From IMG/VR virus record IMGVR_UViG_3300032058_000005, positions 1-32,498 of that record: a DNA stretch of 32,498 bases; one strand, 5' to 3'. Numbering within the stretch: the first letter of the stretch is position 1; each line of letters begins with the position of its first letter. The stretch comes from a virus. A program made the position numbers and the translations under genes. The notes under the pieces were generated by a model that was not told the origin of the DNA, made no database searches, and was given only the letters and a program-made list of their open reading frames with translations. Positions 1 through 6,986 of the stretch are shown here, piece by piece.

Positions 1-345
1 ATAGGCCCTGGAGTAGAAGACGAGGGGAATGATGCCATTGATCCAGCAATGAATGTAGTTATGTCGTTCATCAATATGGCAGATTCACAATCAACATGGA
101 GAGATATCATGACACCACTCAGAAAAGGGCTTAGTAGCATGAGAGCAGACGAGTTCAGAGTAGAACTTCTGAAAGCTACAACACGAGTTCTTGACAGGCC
201 ACCTCGTGTCAAGAATATTCAGCGGTTCAGGAAGATAGTTGCAACACTAGCACAGATCCTGTTATCACCAGTAGAATATCCAGAAAAGACGAACCTCACA
301 CTGCGTCTATATATCGCATACAACAGTATTGTGAGTAATGTATAA
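1..345 (+). CDS. Hypothetical protein, 5'-truncated by the window edge
   Basis: The reading frame is open from base 1 to the TAA at 343-345, so the gene begins upstream of the window and the ATG at 49 need not be its start. The visible 114 residues are charged and probably helical in the second half, with Arg/Lys-rich stretches (for example RPPRVKNIQRFRKI). I see no motif that gives a function. The stop codon overlaps a TATAAT hexamer (341-346) that may serve the next gene. It sits at the head of a plus-strand run of genes leading to sugar enzymes. Confidence 0.6.
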   Translation: MGPGVEDEGNDAIDPAMNVVMSFINMADSQSTWRDIMTPLRKGLSSMRADEFRVELLKATTRVLDRPPRVKNIQRFRKIVATLAQILLSPVEYPEKTNLTLRLYIAYNSIVSNV

Positions 346-346
346 T
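341..346 (+). promoter_or_regulatory. Possible -10 box (TATAAT) before the zinc-ribbon gene
   Basis: A perfect TATAAT lies across the stop codon of the preceding gene, 29 bases before the ATG at 375. The predicted transcript start near 353 would give a leader of about 22 bases, similar to the leaders predicted at 8848, 17342 and 29717. There is no convincing -35 hexamer, and the TG dinucleotide abuts the box instead of being one base away. This could be chance. Confidence 0.3.
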
Positions 347-374
347 GTACATATATCACAAAAAGAGGTGTGCG

Positions 375-842
375 ATGTTTATAGAGCTGTTTGATGATCA
401 GACAGAAACCCCAGATAGCGCTCTCTACGAGACTGCTGCAAAGACAATCACTGCCCTTAAAGAGAAGGACAAAATACTTGGGGCACTCTTGCAATATATC
501 ATAGATAGTGCGGCTGACCAATTCATCGGAGAAGAGTTCTATTCAAGAGCCCCGCATCTTCTTCACTTCTTTGTCCAGTTAGGAACAAACAATGAGGAAG
601 TTTTGTTCCTTGACTTTATCCAGCGACATCAAATTCACTGCAGGAACGAGGAGTGCAACGATCAGCCACTCCTTTTAGGTGGATGCCCGCTTATGTACTG
701 CCCAACATGTGGGAGAAAGTATTTCATAGATGTTCCTACAATATCCGAAACAATATGCAAGAGATGTGCTGCAAGAGATAGAGAATGTTCTGAACGTAGC
801 AGGAAGTATGCATATAGAATATTCTTTACTGAGGGAGCATGA
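375..842 (+). CDS. Cys-rich zinc-ribbon-like hypothetical protein
   Basis: This is a 155-residue protein whose C-terminal half carries seven or more cysteines. There are spaced single cysteines (about C89, C94, C104), then a CPTC knuckle (C109/C112) and a CKRC knuckle (C128/C131), with C138 after it. Paired CxxC knuckles about 16 residues apart are typical of zinc ribbons, so metal binding and contact with nucleic acid or protein are plausible. The N-terminal 80 residues look helical. An in-frame ATG exists at 345, but the start at 375 is preferred because AGAGGTG (364-370) lies just upstream. The TGA overlaps the next ATG (ATGA at 839-842), indicating translational coupling. Function is not recognised. 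Confidence 0.7.
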   Translation: MFIELFDDQTETPDSALYETAAKTITALKEKDKILGALLQYIIDSAADQFIGEEFYSRAPHLLHFFVQLGTNNEEVLFLDFIQRHQIHCRNEECNDQPLLLGGCPLMYCPTCGRKYFIDVPTISETICKRCAARDRECSERSRKYAYRIFFTEGA

Positions 843-1321
843 TAGAAGAAAAGGATCTATTTGACTTTGATGCAGAGGACAATGACAGGTTAGTTGTAAG
901 TCCTCAGGAAATTCACAGAACGACAGAGACGGCTAATATACGGCTTACGAGCAAGGACATCATGGTTTTCGTCAATGAGTATGGCAAGCCAACACCCATT
1001 CTTATAGTAGCACAATGTGAAGTAGATTCAATAGAATATGCTGCTCTTTTTGACACACAAACTGGAAAGAGATACGTTGTAGAACTCGTCCGTGAGAAGG
1101 GTATGATTAAGGGATTTAGAGACCTCGTTACGGAATTTCATGATGAAGAATGGGGAGTCATAACAAACTTCTTCTTGAGAGAGGGTGTCTTTGACATACA
1201 CAGGATAAACGAGTGGTACCGGTCACAAAGGATGAAGCATAATCTGAGCATGGGAAACTACAGGATACCGGGCATAATGCTAAAACGCATAGAAGAAAAA
1301 AGGAAAAGGAAATCTATTTAG
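839..1321 (+). CDS. Hypothetical protein
   Basis: This is a 160-residue protein with an acidic N-terminus (EEKDLFDFDAEDND) and a basic C-terminus (KRIEEKRKRKSI). GAGGGAG precedes its ATG, which overlaps the stop of the zinc-ribbon gene by four bases, so the two are probably translated together. No family is recognised. The middle part (residues about 40-100) reads as a mixed alpha/beta domain, with hydrophobic strand-like segments such as ILIVAQCEV. It precedes the dehydratase gene by 13 bases and is probably in the same transcript. Confidence 0.65.
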   Translation: MIEEKDLFDFDAEDNDRLVVSPQEIHRTTETANIRLTSKDIMVFVNEYGKPTPILIVAQCEVDSIEYAALFDTQTGKRYVVELVREKGMIKGFRDLVTEFHDEEWGVITNFFLREGVFDIHRINEWYRSQRMKHNLSMGNYRIPGIMLKRIEEKRKRKSI

Positions 1322-1334
1322 GGTAGGAGATCGT

Positions 1335-2414
1335 ATGCTAACAATGCAAAAAGAACAACAATCAGCACTCATCACAGGGATTCGTGGGCAGGACGCTGCG
1401 TTTTTAGCGCACCTCCTCCTAAGGGAAGGATACCTTGTTTATGGGCTTGACAGGAGAAGTGGTGAAAGCTCTTTCTGGCGACTAAGAGAACTTGGAATAG
1501 AACAGGACGTAGCAATTGTCCACGCAGATCTTACTGAGTACCACGCTGTGAAGAAGGCGATATCTGGAATAAGACCATCACTCATATTCAACCTTGCGGC
1601 TCAGTCGTTCGTAAAAGCATCATTTGACAATCCTTTCACAACTATCGATGTTAACACAATAGGATTGCTTAATATTCTGGAATCTGTCAGGGAACTCGGA
1701 ATGGTAGATACACGAATCTATCAAGCGTCAACCAGCGAACTGTTCGGTATTCCGCTAGAAGTGCCTCAAAGGGAGACGACACCATTCTACCCAAGAAGTC
1801 CATATGGAGTATCAAAGCTTGCAGCGCATTGGCTTGCTGTCAACTATAGGGAATCGTATGGAATGTTCTGTTGTTGCGGCATACTCTTCAACCATGAAAG
1901 TGAACTCAGAGGAGAAGAATTTGTGACAAGGAAGATAGCAAAAGGAGTAGCTGAGATAGCTTTAGGAAAAAGGAAAAATCCTATAGTCCTTGGGAACCTT
2001 GATGCCATGAGAGACTGGGGCTATGCTGGAGACTTCGTCAAGGCAATGTATAAGATACTAACCGCAGACAAGCCGGCTGACTATGTGGTTGCAACAGGAA
2101 AGACGATATCAGTCAGAGAGTTTGTTGAAATAGCATTTAACACTGTTGGAAAGCACATAGTATGGGATAAAACGAAAGATGGATACGATATTGGCTTATG
2201 TGACGGTAGTATTGTTGTCGAAACATCTGCTGAGTTCTATAGGCCAGCGGAAGTATCTCTCCTAAGGGGCGATTACTCAAAGATAAAAGAAGAACTTTCA
2301 TGGTCACCAGAGTGCGATGTGGTTGAACTAGCACAGAGGATGGTACAGGCCGACATTGAGCGGTTACAATCAGGAACATGCAACATGAGAAGGCTGGTTA
2401 ATAACTATGTCTAA
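1335..2414 (+). CDS. gmd: GDP-mannose 4,6-dehydratase
   Basis: It is predicted to convert GDP-D-mannose to GDP-4-keto-6-deoxy-D-mannose, the precursor of GDP-fucose, GDP-rhamnose and related sugars. The 359 residues match the usual length of this extended SDR family. Visible signatures are the Rossmann loop GIRGQD (residues 15-20), the STSELFG block holding Thr133 and Glu135, the YGVSK block with Tyr157 and Lys161, FNHES at 186-190 followed by RGEEFVTRK, and RDWGYAGDF. The catalytic residues are offset by one from the E. coli enzyme. Deviations from the common consensus are Arg17 in GIRGQD and AAF in place of GSY. GTAGGAG (from 1323) supports the ATG at 1335; a second in-frame ATG lies three codons on. 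The gene overlaps the glycosyltransferase by eight bases. No reductase or epimerase follows, so the final sugar is unknown. Confidence 0.93.
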   Translation: MLTMQKEQQSALITGIRGQDAAFLAHLLLREGYLVYGLDRRSGESSFWRLRELGIEQDVAIVHADLTEYHAVKKAISGIRPSLIFNLAAQSFVKASFDNPFTTIDVNTIGLLNILESVRELGMVDTRIYQASTSELFGIPLEVPQRETTPFYPRSPYGVSKLAAHWLAVNYRESYGMFCCCGILFNHESELRGEEFVTRKIAKGVAEIALGKRKNPIVLGNLDAMRDWGYAGDFVKAMYKILTADKPADYVVATGKTISVREFVEIAFNTVGKHIVWDKTKDGYDIGLCDGSIVVETSAEFYRPAEVSLLRGDYSKIKEELSWSPECDVVELAQRMVQADIERLQSGTCNMRRLVNNYV

Positions 2415-3402
2415 CAACTTTACTCCAGTTATAAACATGTACGGACCTATGGACAGGAGTGGCTATGGGCATGCGTACACTGGTTTTTTGCGGGAACTGA
2501 CAAAGCAGGACAAAGTCAAAATACTATACGATGGCTCAGCTTACTATCAGGAAGCAGACATCTTTTTCATTATGCATATCCCCCCGAGTGTGCGACTAAT
2601 AACAAAAAGAAACTACGGGAAAAGGCTAATCCTTTATACCATGATAGAAGCAGAGTCTATTCCGAAGTCGTGGGAAGTAGGATGCAATCTATGTGATGCA
2701 ATAATGACACCGTCTAGTCACAGCACCAGAGTCTTTAGCAATTGTCAACAAAGGCCGGTTTACACTTCACCGCTCGGCATAGATGAATTCTATTGTGTTC
2801 CTAAGAAAAGGGAGTTTCGTGAACCATTCCACTTCGTAATGAGCGGTTCATTGACAGAGAGGAAAAATGTTTCCACACTTTATAGCGCGTTCAAGAAGAG
2901 GTTCTCTGGAGACAAAAATGTAAAGCTTACACTAAGGTACGCGTTTAAGCCTGATATCGATATAGCGTCTACAGAAAACATATCAGTTGTTGTAGAAGAT
3001 TATACGAAGGAAAAGGTATTAGATCTCTACCTTGATGCTAATTGTTTTGTTTACCCTTCCGGTGGTGAGGGTTACGGTCTACCTGTAATAGAAGCTGTCG
3101 CTACCGGTTGCCCCGTTATAGCGACTCGATACTCAGCGATGTGTGATTATATAGACGATCTTTCCATGATATCGTTGGATAACATAGAGCTCACAAAGGC
3201 TATACCTTATCCACCATATAATGAAACAGCAATGGGAGCAAAGATAGACCCAGACGAACTTATATCCAAGATGGAATATGTAATGGATAATTATGATAAT
3301 GTGAGTGAAGCATCATTCAAAGCTTCCAGCAAGGTTCTGGAAAACTATACCATATCGGTTGCAACAAGGAGTCTTGTTGAGAAGTTCTTAATGCTTATAT
3401 GA
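2407..3402 (+). CDS. GT4-type glycosyltransferase
   Basis: This is a 331-residue GT-B fold transferase that most likely uses a nucleotide-sugar donor. The family signature is in the C-terminal domain: YPSGGEGYGLPVIEAVATG (about 216-234), with the two donor-binding glutamates of the EX7E motif at E221 and E229. Residues 146-153 (GSLTERKN) match the loop that starts the donor domain. The N-terminal domain (GYGHAYTGF) would bind the acceptor. Its start overlaps the dehydratase gene by eight bases and no strong ribosome site is visible, so translation is probably coupled. The pairing suggests it transfers the sugar made from GDP-4-keto-6-deoxymannose, but that is inference. The acceptor (virion protein, modified base or host glycan) is unknown. 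Confidence 0.88.
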   Translation: MSNNFTPVINMYGPMDRSGYGHAYTGFLRELTKQDKVKILYDGSAYYQEADIFFIMHIPPSVRLITKRNYGKRLILYTMIEAESIPKSWEVGCNLCDAIMTPSSHSTRVFSNCQQRPVYTSPLGIDEFYCVPKKREFREPFHFVMSGSLTERKNVSTLYSAFKKRFSGDKNVKLTLRYAFKPDIDIASTENISVVVEDYTKEKVLDLYLDANCFVYPSGGEGYGLPVIEAVATGCPVIATRYSAMCDYIDDLSMISLDNIELTKAIPYPPYNETAMGAKIDPDELISKMEYVMDNYDNVSEASFKASSKVLENYTISVATRSLVEKFLMLI

Positions 3403-4025
3403 AGCCAAAAGATCCCTATACAACATATGCTTCGATAAAAGCCCTCCGAAATCTCTCACTTAAACCATCGCAGAAGCAAGTCGAAGAGATGCTAAACTCG
3501 TTTCTACAGTTCTGTCACAACATTGCAGAACTCAATATGTGTGATAGAAAGGCGTCGACAGAAAGAGCCATAAAAGCACTCGAAAAGCTATCGTTGTCTC
3601 CCCTCGTGGTTAAAAATCTTATACCGTATAGAGACAGGTATGCATTGGCACTGGAAGCGTGTTTCCTGACGATAATGCAGTACTTTGACAGTAGTGAAGG
3701 CACATCTTTATGGAAATATGTGCCAAAGTATACTCCAAGAACCTTTGCCTTGCTGGTACGTGAGATGATCACTACGGATGATGTTGAAGATATACCTGAC
3801 ACGATAGGTGTCGTATATGATCTGGATCCAGACGATGAAATCTCTGTACCGCGGAATCCTGTCGAGTATACTGAGGCTGTAAGGGAAATAGGATTAACAA
3901 ATGTAGCTAGCCTACTGACCCCGCATGCTACAAGGCTTAGTGTGCGCTACATTCTTTTGCCTTTTCTTGAACATCTATCAAAGGCTGAGAATGATTCTCA
4001 TCAGGGATTAGATAGTACTTCCTAA
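3399..4025 (+). CDS. Hypothetical protein, possibly helical
   Basis: The 208 residues, rich in Leu, Glu, Lys and Ala, are probably mainly helical. No catalytic motif or membrane segment is seen. The ATG shares four bases (ATGA) with the stop of the glycosyltransferase, which places it in the same operon and may link it to the sugar pathway. It does not resemble a known reductase or epimerase. Its last 89 bases overlap tail-to-tail with a minus-strand gene, so both C-termini are encoded by the same DNA and no terminator separates the operons. Confidence 0.65.
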   Translation: MKPKDPYTTYASIKALRNLSLKPSQKQVEEMLNSFLQFCHNIAELNMCDRKASTERAIKALEKLSLSPLVVKNLIPYRDRYALALEACFLTIMQYFDSSEGTSLWKYVPKYTPRTFALLVREMITTDDVEDIPDTIGVVYDLDPDDEISVPRNPVEYTEAVREIGLTNVASLLTPHATRLSVRYILLPFLEHLSKAENDSHQGLDSTS

Positions 4026-4365
4026 ACTCGTCAGGATAACTTACTCTCTTCCCGGTAGCCACCCAGTAAGTAACTCCATTCTTGCTACCCTTCCTGATTA
4101 TTTCGGCTGGCGGTCTTAATCTTACATTTAGGCCTTCTACCTCACATTCCTTGATAACGTCTGAAGATATGACAAATATGTTTTCGCACATTTCTATTAC
4201 TGCAATGTCGCCAGATATTAGCTCTTTCGCAAGCAAATATGGTATGAGAAGACCTGCTATCTCATTATCAACAATTTCAAATGTTCTATCATCACCAGTA
4301 CAAACTCCAAACTTCCCATATGCTTCTTTTCCTTCACTTGGTTTCACAATCTTATAACATCTCAT
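3937..4365 (-). CDS. Hypothetical protein
   Basis: A 142-residue product is obtained from the ATG at 4365. This start is preferred over one further upstream (4419) because it forms an ATGA overlap with the stop of the DUF1360-like gene, the same coupling seen elsewhere in this genome. The sequence looks like a compact alpha/beta protein with several cysteines, but no motif is recognised. Its 3' end overlaps the plus-strand gene ending at 4025 by 89 bases. It is the last gene of the minus-strand unit that begins with thymidylate kinase. Confidence 0.6.
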   Translation of the reverse strand: MRCYKIVKPSEGKEAYGKFGVCTGDDRTFEIVDNEIAGLLIPYLLAKELISGDIAVIEMCENIFVISSDVIKECEVEGLNVRLRPPAEIIRKGSKNGVTYWVATGKRVSYPDEFRKYYLIPDENHSQPLIDVQEKAKECSAH

Positions 4366-4661
4366 AACTTGATAACCCCGTTGATAATTGTTGACACAAC
4401 GCTGATAATGCATCCACATCCCACGGCATCAACAATGACAAATCCTGTTCCTATCCCTTGAAAAGCATTGAGAATGTAACCAATGAGCCCAACCCAGAAA
4501 CCGATACACAACGGACAGTAGAGAAATGTCGACACCATTCTCTCTGCAACCCTCGGAGTTGCAACAATTATGCTTGTCTTCACATCATCGAATATTGATC
4601 CGTTAACGATAACTATTGTTATCGCTGAAAACATTACTATATTAAGCAATGTCGTGAACAT
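4362..4661 (-). CDS. DUF1360-like small integral membrane protein
   Basis: This is a 99-residue hydrophobic protein with about three membrane segments (residues about 4-20, 54-68 and 72-95). The central motif C49-P-L-C52-I-GFW matches the CPxCxGFW signature of the DUF1360 family, found in sporulating Firmicutes and in some phages; its function is not known. A further CGC pair sits near residue 82. The ATG at 4661 has an excellent GAGGAGG six to twelve bases upstream. In context it lies with recA and tmk, so a role at the host membrane during infection is possible but not shown. Confidence 0.75.
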   Translation of the reverse strand: MFTTLLNIVMFSAITIVIVNGSIFDDVKTSIIVATPRVAERMVSTFLYCPLCIGFWVGLIGYILNAFQGIGTGFVIVDAVGCGCIISVVSTIINGVIKL

Positions 4662-4738
4662 AAAACCTCCTCTAGCAACCTTCCCGGCAATGTGTGACTG
4701 GTCGCCACATCATCCATTCAACTTTAGGTGCCTTATAC

Positions 4739-4960
4739 CTATTCATCTATTTGCACCACCTTCTGAATATTTAATGGCACTACTTTACAGTATCTCACGT
4801 TGTTCTCACCATACTTATATATTGCGTCACTTATCGCCTGCTGGATAACATCTTTCTCACTGAGTTCGATATCATCAAGAGAAACAATATCAATCTTACC
4901 TGCAAATGTTATGAGCAGGAAGTGAATGTCTGGAGATTCACTTTTCCTCTTGTCCTTCAT
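4739..4960 (-). CDS. Small hypothetical protein
   Basis: This is a 73-residue protein with a basic, polar N-terminus (MKDKRKSESPD), a beta-like hydrophobic stretch (HFLLITFAGKIDIVSL) and a C-terminal alpha/beta part. AAAGGAGG lies about seven bases before the ATG, which strongly supports real translation. It overlaps the end of the upstream 96-residue gene by 23 bases in another frame. No family is recognised. Confidence 0.6.
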   Translation of the reverse strand: MKDKRKSESPDIHFLLITFAGKIDIVSLDDIELSEKDVIQQAISDAIYKYGENNVRYCKVVPLNIQKVVQIDE

Positions 4961-5228
4961 TGTGTCCTCCTTTCTCTATCTCTTTGATCTTACTGTCAAG
5001 TTCTCTCATTTCCTCATGATTGAGCCATCTGGCTCGTTCTTGCTCAATAAGCATTTCAAGCGCCTTTTCAGCTTTTGGATAGATTTCCTTTACCGTTGCT
5101 CGGTAGTCATTCTTTACATTCATACCAACACTGATCTCTCTCCTGACATTACCTATCGTGACCGATTCTTGCCTTGTAATCCATATAGCGTCGGCCCATA
5201 TTTGTCCTTTCACATCACTATCAGCCAT
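4938..5228 (-). CDS. Small hypothetical protein downstream of recA
   Basis: This is a 96-residue protein. The N-terminal half (residues 8-48) looks like a beta-rich domain with well-spaced aromatic residues (IWADAIWITRQ), and the C-terminal half is a highly charged helix (EERARWLNHEE-like pattern, ending KGGHNEGQEEK) with coiled-coil character. GAGGAGG precedes the ATG by four bases. It starts 14 bases after the recA stop and is probably cotranscribed. A recombination or single-strand DNA accessory role is only a guess from position. Confidence 0.6.
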   Translation of the reverse strand: MADSDVKGQIWADAIWITRQESVTIGNVRREISVGMNVKNDYRATVKEIYPKAEKALEMLIEQERARWLNHEEMRELDSKIKEIEKGGHNEGQEEK

Positions 5229-5242
5229 ATAACCTCCTCATA

Positions 5243-6301
5243 TTATATATCATTTTGTTCAAATATCTTCTTTGTAAGTACTTCAGGATCACGCAACTTA
5301 CTGTCTATTTCATTGAATAGATTCTGATCTTCCAGAAGCTTGTTCACTGAACTCATAAGGCCTGATCCCAGTGATATATCTCCATATGTATACCATGAGC
5401 CTTTGCGCTTTATGATGCCAAGCTTCTCTCCAGTACTTATGAGACTCGCGGCAGGAGTCTTCTGTGGATCAAAGAACATGATAAACTCATCTTCACCATA
5501 AGGTGAGTCTACTTTGCTCTTTACCGCTCTAACTCTAACTATGTTAGCGTAGCTTTCAGATCCAGATTTCAGCGTTTCCTTTCTTCTTAGCTCTATTCTC
5601 ATTGATGCATAGAACCTGAGCGCATTTCCTCCAGTAGTTATCTCAGATGGTCCATACTGTGATGCGCTGGATCGTATCTGATTTGTGAACACAAGCGTTC
5701 TTCCTTCTCTACCAACTACTGGATTTGCTTTCCGTAAGAATTTCGACATCATCCTTGCTTGCAAGGCTATGGAGCTATCTTCCATAGTTGAAGAAAGCTC
5801 ACTTGTAGGTACTAAGCCTGCAACGGAGTCTATACAAACTAGATCTGCACCGTTTACTAGCGCATCATATGCCATATCGAGCGCTTCTTCTCCAGACTCT
5901 GGTCTTGCAATAACAACTGATGGATCTATGCCACACGCCTTGAGCCTCTCTCCTGTCAAAGTGTACTCAACATCAAGGATGAGAATGTTCTTTAGACCTA
6001 TCTTCTGCGCAGAATTGACAATATGAAGCATCAATGTGGTTTTCCCTGAGCTTTCAGGACCATATATCTCAGTAATTCTCCCCTTCGGGATACCACCGAT
6101 CCGAGTAGCTCTGTCAACTCCTATGATTCCAGTCGGTATCGCTTCAGATGTGTCTGGAAACTCATCATCCGAAGGATGCACCAGTGCGCTCTCACCGTAC
6201 TTCTCTTTAGCTTTTTTCACAAACTCTTCAAACGCAGATGCTACTTCTTCTGGAGTACTTTCCTTAGATACTACTTCTTGTTGTTTTCTTTTAGATGCCA
6301 T
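5243..6301 (-). CDS. recA: RecA-family recombinase
   Basis: It is predicted to form ATP-dependent filaments on single-stranded DNA for strand exchange. The 352 residues are the usual bacterial RecA length. Visible features are a basic N-terminal helix region, IPTGIIGVD (55-63), Walker A GPESSGKT (81-88), the LDVEYTL segment corresponding to the IDAEHALD block of RecA, an ACIDSVA-like Walker B (LVCIDSVAGL), the FTNQIR loop and the TTGGNALRFYAS signature. The C-terminal domain (KSGSWYTYGD-like) is also RecA-like. The start at 6301 is chosen over 6319 because GAGAGGAG (about 6308-6315) sits just upstream. It overlaps the end of tmk by 11 bases. The LDVEYTL segment departs from the bacterial consensus, so it is a divergent phage RecA and not a recent host capture. 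Confidence 0.95.
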   Translation of the reverse strand: MASKRKQQEVVSKESTPEEVASAFEEFVKKAKEKYGESALVHPSDDEFPDTSEAIPTGIIGVDRATRIGGIPKGRITEIYGPESSGKTTLMLHIVNSAQKIGLKNILILDVEYTLTGERLKACGIDPSVVIARPESGEEALDMAYDALVNGADLVCIDSVAGLVPTSELSSTMEDSSIALQARMMSKFLRKANPVVGREGRTLVFTNQIRSSASQYGPSEITTGGNALRFYASMRIELRRKETLKSGSESYANIVRVRAVKSKVDSPYGEDEFIMFFDPQKTPAASLISTGEKLGIIKRKGSWYTYGDISLGSGLMSSVNKLLEDQNLFNEIDSKLRDPEVLTKKIFEQNDI

Positions 6302-6899
6302 AGTTAAATCTCCTCTCAATGATATTTAAACACTGGGTGATAACATCATCCAGTGATTGTGTTGCGTCGATTATGATCATGCCATGTTCTTTGGCGATTT
6401 CTCTGTATCTCGTTATCGCTCTTTCTATCTTGTCAAACCTTTTGTCGAAAATGTCGCATTTGTTTTCATTCTGCTGGTTTCTCTCGAGTATCCTTTGCCT
6501 AGCAGTATCTATGTCTACATCAAGGAGGAATGCAATGTCTGGAACGGGAAGATGTGCTTCTTCTACTTCTTTCCTGACTACATCTTCGCGTATACCGTTA
6601 AAAATTGGTTGATAGACCAGCGTGGAGTAGAAGTATCTATCAATGATTAAAAGCGGAGCCGACAAGTTTTCGCTTGTGCGCATTACTTTACACATATCTA
6701 ATATAAATGCATCGAGCATTACGAGTGGTGTCATTTCGATATTTCCAGATTTGGCATTGTGAATCATCATCCCATACACTGTCAACTCTGACGGGAAATG
6801 AATGAGCATAGAAGGATGGAAGAAACTAGAAACAGCTGATGACACAGCAGACTTACCACTTCCATCCACACCTTCGAACACAACAATGTGTTTTCTCAT
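6291..6899 (-). CDS. tmk: Thymidylate kinase (dTMP kinase)
   Basis: It is predicted to phosphorylate dTMP to dTDP with ATP, supplying thymidine nucleotides for phage DNA synthesis. The 202 residues match the family length. Visible features are the N-terminal P-loop FEGVDGSGKS (about 8-17), the DRYFYS motif corresponding to the DR(Y/F)xxS signature, LLDVDIDTARQRI, and a LID-like region (RNQQNENKCDIFDKRFDKI). The longer open frame reaching 7139 is rejected because GGAGGT lies just before the ATG at 6899 and homology begins there. It is the first gene of a minus-strand unit followed by recA, and it faces the plus-strand gene at 6987 across a divergent promoter region. Confidence 0.92.
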   Translation of the reverse strand: MRKHIVVFEGVDGSGKSAVSSAVSSFFHPSMLIHFPSELTVYGMMIHNAKSGNIEMTPLVMLDAFILDMCKVMRTSENLSAPLLIIDRYFYSTLVYQPIFNGIREDVVRKEVEEAHLPVPDIAFLLDVDIDTARQRILERNQQNENKCDIFDKRFDKIERAITRYREIAKEHGMIIIDATQSLDDVITQCLNIIERRFNYGI

Positions 6900-6941
6900 A
6901 TTGACCTCCGCTAACTTATTCGCTTGTTCCAGATCCGATAA

Positions 6942-6956
6942 ATTGTATGATACAAT
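6942..6956. promoter_or_regulatory. Palindrome in the divergent promoter region between tmk and the 6987 gene
   Basis: ATTGTAT-G-ATACAAT is a perfect 7+1+7 inverted repeat in the 87-base gap between two divergent genes. It contains a -10-like box on each strand: TATGAT (6946-6951) on plus, with TTGTTC (6924-6929) 16 bases upstream as a possible -35, and TATCAT on minus. It may be two overlapping promoters, an operator, or both. The pairing of a -10 on both strands recurs in the gap at 27955-27966. Confidence 0.45.
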
Positions 6957-6986
6957 CATAGTAATATCACTTTGTGGGGAAAATAT

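Noticed and set aside
4662-4738. Small minus-strand leader-like frames in the 77-base gap before the DUF1360-like gene
   Set aside because: A 13- or 23-codon frame exists, but neither has a ribosome site nor a convincing hairpin, so nothing beyond the ribosome site of the next gene is supported.
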